A stretch of 64,000 nucleotides of DNA from NCBI RefSeq assembly GCF_023343835.1, contig NC_064437.1:878001-942000 (forward strand), given 5' to 3'. This DNA is from Lagopus muta (lineage: Eukaryota > Chordata > Aves > Galliformes > Phasianidae). Shown one piece after another: positions 61,701 through 64,000 of the stretch (positions are counted from its first letter, which is position 1; each line of letters starts with the position of its first letter). Below the pieces are notes generated by a model. The model searched no databases. It was not told the origin of the DNA and saw nothing but the letters and a program-made list of their open reading frames with translations. The translations under genes were made by a program, and so were the position numbers.

Positions 61701-64000
61701 AGAAAGGTTACCCACTTAACTCTTGATGGTCTTTTAGCACGTGTCATGTCTGTGCAATTGGGAGGGACAATAAACATATCCACACCAAACTCGTGGATAT
61801 CTAGCATGAAATACGTAGGCAGACACATTTTGCCACTAACCTATGTGCCAGAGCACAGCAGCTTTTCACAATCACTGTAGGCTATGAAGTAAACCCAGAT
61901 TCATAAAGTAGGCCGTAAAATGGTCAACATCATTATAAGAAATCATGCACTGTCCTAATCGTGTTACGTTTCGGATAGAAGATAAATGGGCAAAAGCTCC
62001 TATTGCTAAGAGGAGTAACGATCATATTCCACGTTAAAAGCAGTGGCAGCGTATTTCCAGTAATGCTTTTCAATGCTAAGAGAGAGCTTTAAGATGCCTC
62101 TGCTAACAGCAATCTGAAAACTAAAATTATGATGATTATTTTTTCTTTTTTTTTTTTGGTTGATATTTTTCCTCGTTTTGTTTTACCGCAAAGACGCATC
62201 CGGCCTCTTCCCACGCTCTCGAACCGTTACGGGAGCGGCGGCCTTCGGCAGCACCCACAGCTGCGGCCAGGAGGGGATGCCCCTGTTGGGCAGGCAGCAG
62301 CAGGGCTCCTCCCTGCCGCTCTGCACACAAAGACCCCCGCAGCGCCAACGCGGGATTTCATTACTGGGAGCTCTGGCGGTCACCACTGCACGTGCAAATA
62401 GTTTGAAATACCAAAACACACGACTAAAGGCATTAATTGCAGAGAAGTGCCAAACATACCCTGTCTAACCTTCTAGCTTCTATATGTCTAAGTAGCTGTT
62501 GTCTCCAGTCAGCAGGCATTTTAGCACAGCTCTCATTTCCCTTCACAGGGGTGGGCCTTGTCTTTATATCACTGCTATCGGAAGGCTTGTCGCCATAGTT
62601 ACCCAAGTTATAGTCTGACGGTATCTTTTCCAGCAGAGCTGCCATGGTGGGCCTCGCTGAGACCGGCCTGGTTTGAGAGGTGCCATAACTCTCTGTACTG
62701 TAGCTTCTTGCAGACAAGGGCCTCCTTTGGGTGAGGTTTTTAACGGGAAAGCTGCCGGTCTGGGCTTTCACTTCTTGGTAGGAAGGATGCTCGTCCTCGT
62801 ACCTGCCGTTCCTCTTGAGGAACTGGGACTCGGAGACTGAGATGCTGCCCTGGCGCTCCATGGCCCCGCGGTACGGAGCCCGGCCGTACCTGTCGCCAGG
62901 CGGCAGCTCGTGGGGCTCGCTCACCCTGCGGAACATGGACATCTCGGTGGAGCTGGCCAGAGAATCCGCCCTCCTCAAGAAGCCCGGCCTGGAGCCCTGA
63001 CTCGTGAAGGGCGTGCTGACGGCATCCTCGTTCACCGACGGCTGGGAGAAGGAGAACATGTGCTCCACGGGCGGGTAGCCGCGGTACGCCCTGGGGCTGA
63101 CCAGCTCCTGGGGCAGGTTCTTGCTCTGTGGGGCGATGTACTCGGGGTTGAGCTGGAAAGGCGGTGGTAGCCTCTTCTCGGCCGTGACCTCCACTGCTCC
63201 CTGCGGGTTGAAGCTTTGGTCAAACTGGTAGACCTTCTTCGTCACGGATGACTTCTGCTGCGGCTGCACCTTGACGCTGCCGTAGGTCAGCAGCTCGTCG
63301 TCCAGCATGGGGACCGACTGGCTGCGGGACATGCTCAGCATGCCGTGCTCCGGGCCCAGCAGCTTGTCCACCCTCTCGTGGGCTCCTACAGTATCGTTAC
63401 CAGATGCATAGTTTTCTAAAGGAATATTATAAACCTTGTAGGTACCGATGTCTATCTCGTCGATACTTTGCGATTTCTTAAATTTGTTAGTTTTTAAATC
63501 CCTCATCATCGGAGAAAGCCTTTCCGTACTCTTGCTGATGGAAATAACGCTTTTAGAAGGGTCTGGGCGACAGTGGATATGCGAAAAGACATTTGTGAGG
63601 CTTCTGTTAGCATTTGAATCGTGATATTCCCATGCTATTCCGGGAGCGAAAGTGCTAGTTATCTCGGGAGACTCTTTGACATGATCTTTCCGCTCGGGCA
63701 AAGGGCTGGTGGTGGGGGTGTTTTCCAGTTTGGAAGGAAAAGCTGTCCTGTCTTCAAAAGGACTAGGGGTTCTGGTCCAATTTTGCCAAGGGTTGGGAGG
63801 AGGCACTTCAGATTCATGTGTGTTTCTGAGCGTCGGCTGCTCCAGCTCCAGAGGAATGCCAACTATCCTGTCCTGCCTAATCAGCGGCCTGCGCCCATGC
63901 GCAGATGTGCTTCTAGATTTCGTGCTTAGCAGAGGGTTAGCGCTGGGGTTCTCCACCACACTCTCCTCCGCCACGAAGCCGGTGTTGTCATAGTGTGAGC
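49649..64000 (-). CDS. LRRC7: LRRC7 (densin-180), C-terminal part, seven exons; 5' part outside the window
   Basis: LRRC7 / densin-180 is a LAP-family (LRR and PDZ) scaffold of the neuronal postsynaptic density, known to contact CaMKII, alpha-actinin and delta-catenin. The visible exons code about 767 residues: a long, probably disordered Ser/Pro-rich segment in one large exon, then [19 protein letters not shown], then [18 protein letters not shown] and [17 protein letters not shown], then [18 protein letters not shown], then [18 protein letters not shown], then a complete C-terminal PDZ domain with the carboxylate-binding GLGF loop. The protein ends [10 protein letters not shown]. All junctions are phase 0 and exon lengths are multiples of three, so many exon-skipping isoforms would stay in frame. 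The N-terminal LRR domain lies beyond the right edge. The end separates it from the paralogue ERBIN, whose tail differs. Confidence 0.95.
50118..50192 (-). CDS. LRRC7: LRRC7 exon, middle of PDZ domain
   Basis: Codes [20 protein letters not shown] then DKILQ, 25 codons, phase 0. Acceptor tgacttatag, donor CTCCAG|gtaggg. Confidence 0.96.
52047..52139 (-). CDS. LRRC7: LRRC7 exon, start of PDZ domain
   Basis: Codes [20 protein letters not shown] then [11 protein letters not shown]. It contains the GLGF carboxylate-binding loop of the PDZ fold. Acceptor ttttaacctag, donor GATAAG|gtaagt. Confidence 0.96.
53276..53494 (-). CDS. LRRC7: LRRC7 exon, 73 codons
   Basis: Codes [74 protein letters not shown] used the acceptor cattacccacag because it keeps phase 0 with the preceding KK. 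A stronger-looking acceptor 40 bases upstream would shift frame. Confidence 0.9.
53495..57207 (-). other. LRRC7: LRRC7 intron 53495-57207
   Basis: Non-coding apart from a weak CR1-like fragment near its right end (57080-57155). No alternative exon could be supported. Confidence 0.65.
57080..57155 (+). mobile_element. Degenerate CR1 3' end
   Basis: Reads caaaccagaggacctttaaa, agccccttccaacacgagca, actccacaattccac, which resembles the CR1 terminus on the + strand with many changes. Short and old. Confidence 0.4.
57208..57327 (-). CDS. LRRC7: LRRC7 exon, 40 codons
   Basis: Codes [20 protein letters not shown] then [20 protein letters not shown]. Acceptor tttgtgaacag, donor AAGAAG|gtgagc. It is GC-rich compared with the surrounding intron. 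Confidence 0.95.
57328..62459 (-). other. LRRC7: LRRC7 introns 57328-60831 and 60982-62459
   Basis: GT-AG introns without a recognised extra exon or gene. A GC-rich patch lies at 59900-60250 and another, with several CpGs, at 62190-62340. Open frames such as 58361-58837 and 60106-60618 lack splice context and family resemblance. Confidence 0.65.
60832..60981 (-). CDS. LRRC7: LRRC7 exon, 50 codons
   Basis: Codes [50 protein letters not shown]. Acceptor cctctactcag, donor CCGAAA|gtaagt. Phase 0 at both ends. Confidence 0.95.
62460..64000 (-). CDS. LRRC7: LRRC7 large exon (runs off the window)
   Basis: More than 513 codons open without a stop to the right edge, where the frame continues as [19 protein letters not shown]. 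It is rich in Ser, Pro, Arg and Gln and contains [20 protein letters not shown] and [17 protein letters not shown], typical of a phosphorylated scaffold segment. It ends LDR before gtatgt. There is no start codon here; a GTG at 63972-63974 only looks like one. Confidence 0.95.

Noticed and set aside
63972-63974. Apparent start of a 513-codon gene on the - strand
   Set aside because: The codon is GTG inside an exon of LRRC7. The frame is open upstream to the window edge.

Overview
The window is vertebrate nuclear DNA, almost certainly from a bird and probably a galliform close to chicken. Three things point there: long spliced genes with GT-AG introns, CpG-island promoters, and several truncated CR1 LINE 3' ends carrying the usual ATTCTATGA-type termini. 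The gene order ANKRD13C - SRSF11 - LRRC40 - LRRC7 is the conserved block known from human 1p31. All gene calls rest on translating exons by eye and matching remembered family proteins. No database search was run.

Layout: (1) 1-1090 holds the last intron and last coding exon of ANKRD13C (+ strand), followed by its 3'UTR and a convergent intergenic stretch to about 7117. (2) 7118 to about 24790 holds the complete SRSF11 gene on the - strand: a noncoding first exon in a CpG island, 12 coding exons, a predicted 458-residue protein and a 3'UTR of about 1.9 kb. (3) 24791 to about 26560 is the head-to-head gap between SRSF11 and LRRC40, with two CR1 remnants in opposite orientation. (4) 26716-41762 is the complete LRRC40 coding region on the + strand: 15 exons, a predicted 603-residue leucine-rich-repeat protein, poly(A) signal at 42329-42334. 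(5) 42351-43729 is a short tail-to-tail gap. (6) 43730-64000 is the 3' part of LRRC7 (densin-180) on the - strand: a long 3'UTR and seven exons coding the C-terminal ~767 residues, including the whole PDZ domain. The seventh exon runs off the right edge.

The four genes do not form a pathway. SRSF11 is a nuclear SR-type splicing factor, LRRC7 is a postsynaptic scaffold, LRRC40 is an LRR protein of poorly known role, and ANKRD13C is an ER-associated ankyrin-repeat protein. Reading frame is kept across every intron junction I placed, which is the strongest internal check on the exon models.

The most interesting observations are two candidate poison exons inside the large SRSF11 intron 3 (17356-17507 and 16669-16727), each giving an in-frame stop if included, and a GC-AG intron in LRRC40 (30544-31296). 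I found no sign of a novel multi-gene system, CRISPR array, RNA gene or viral element.
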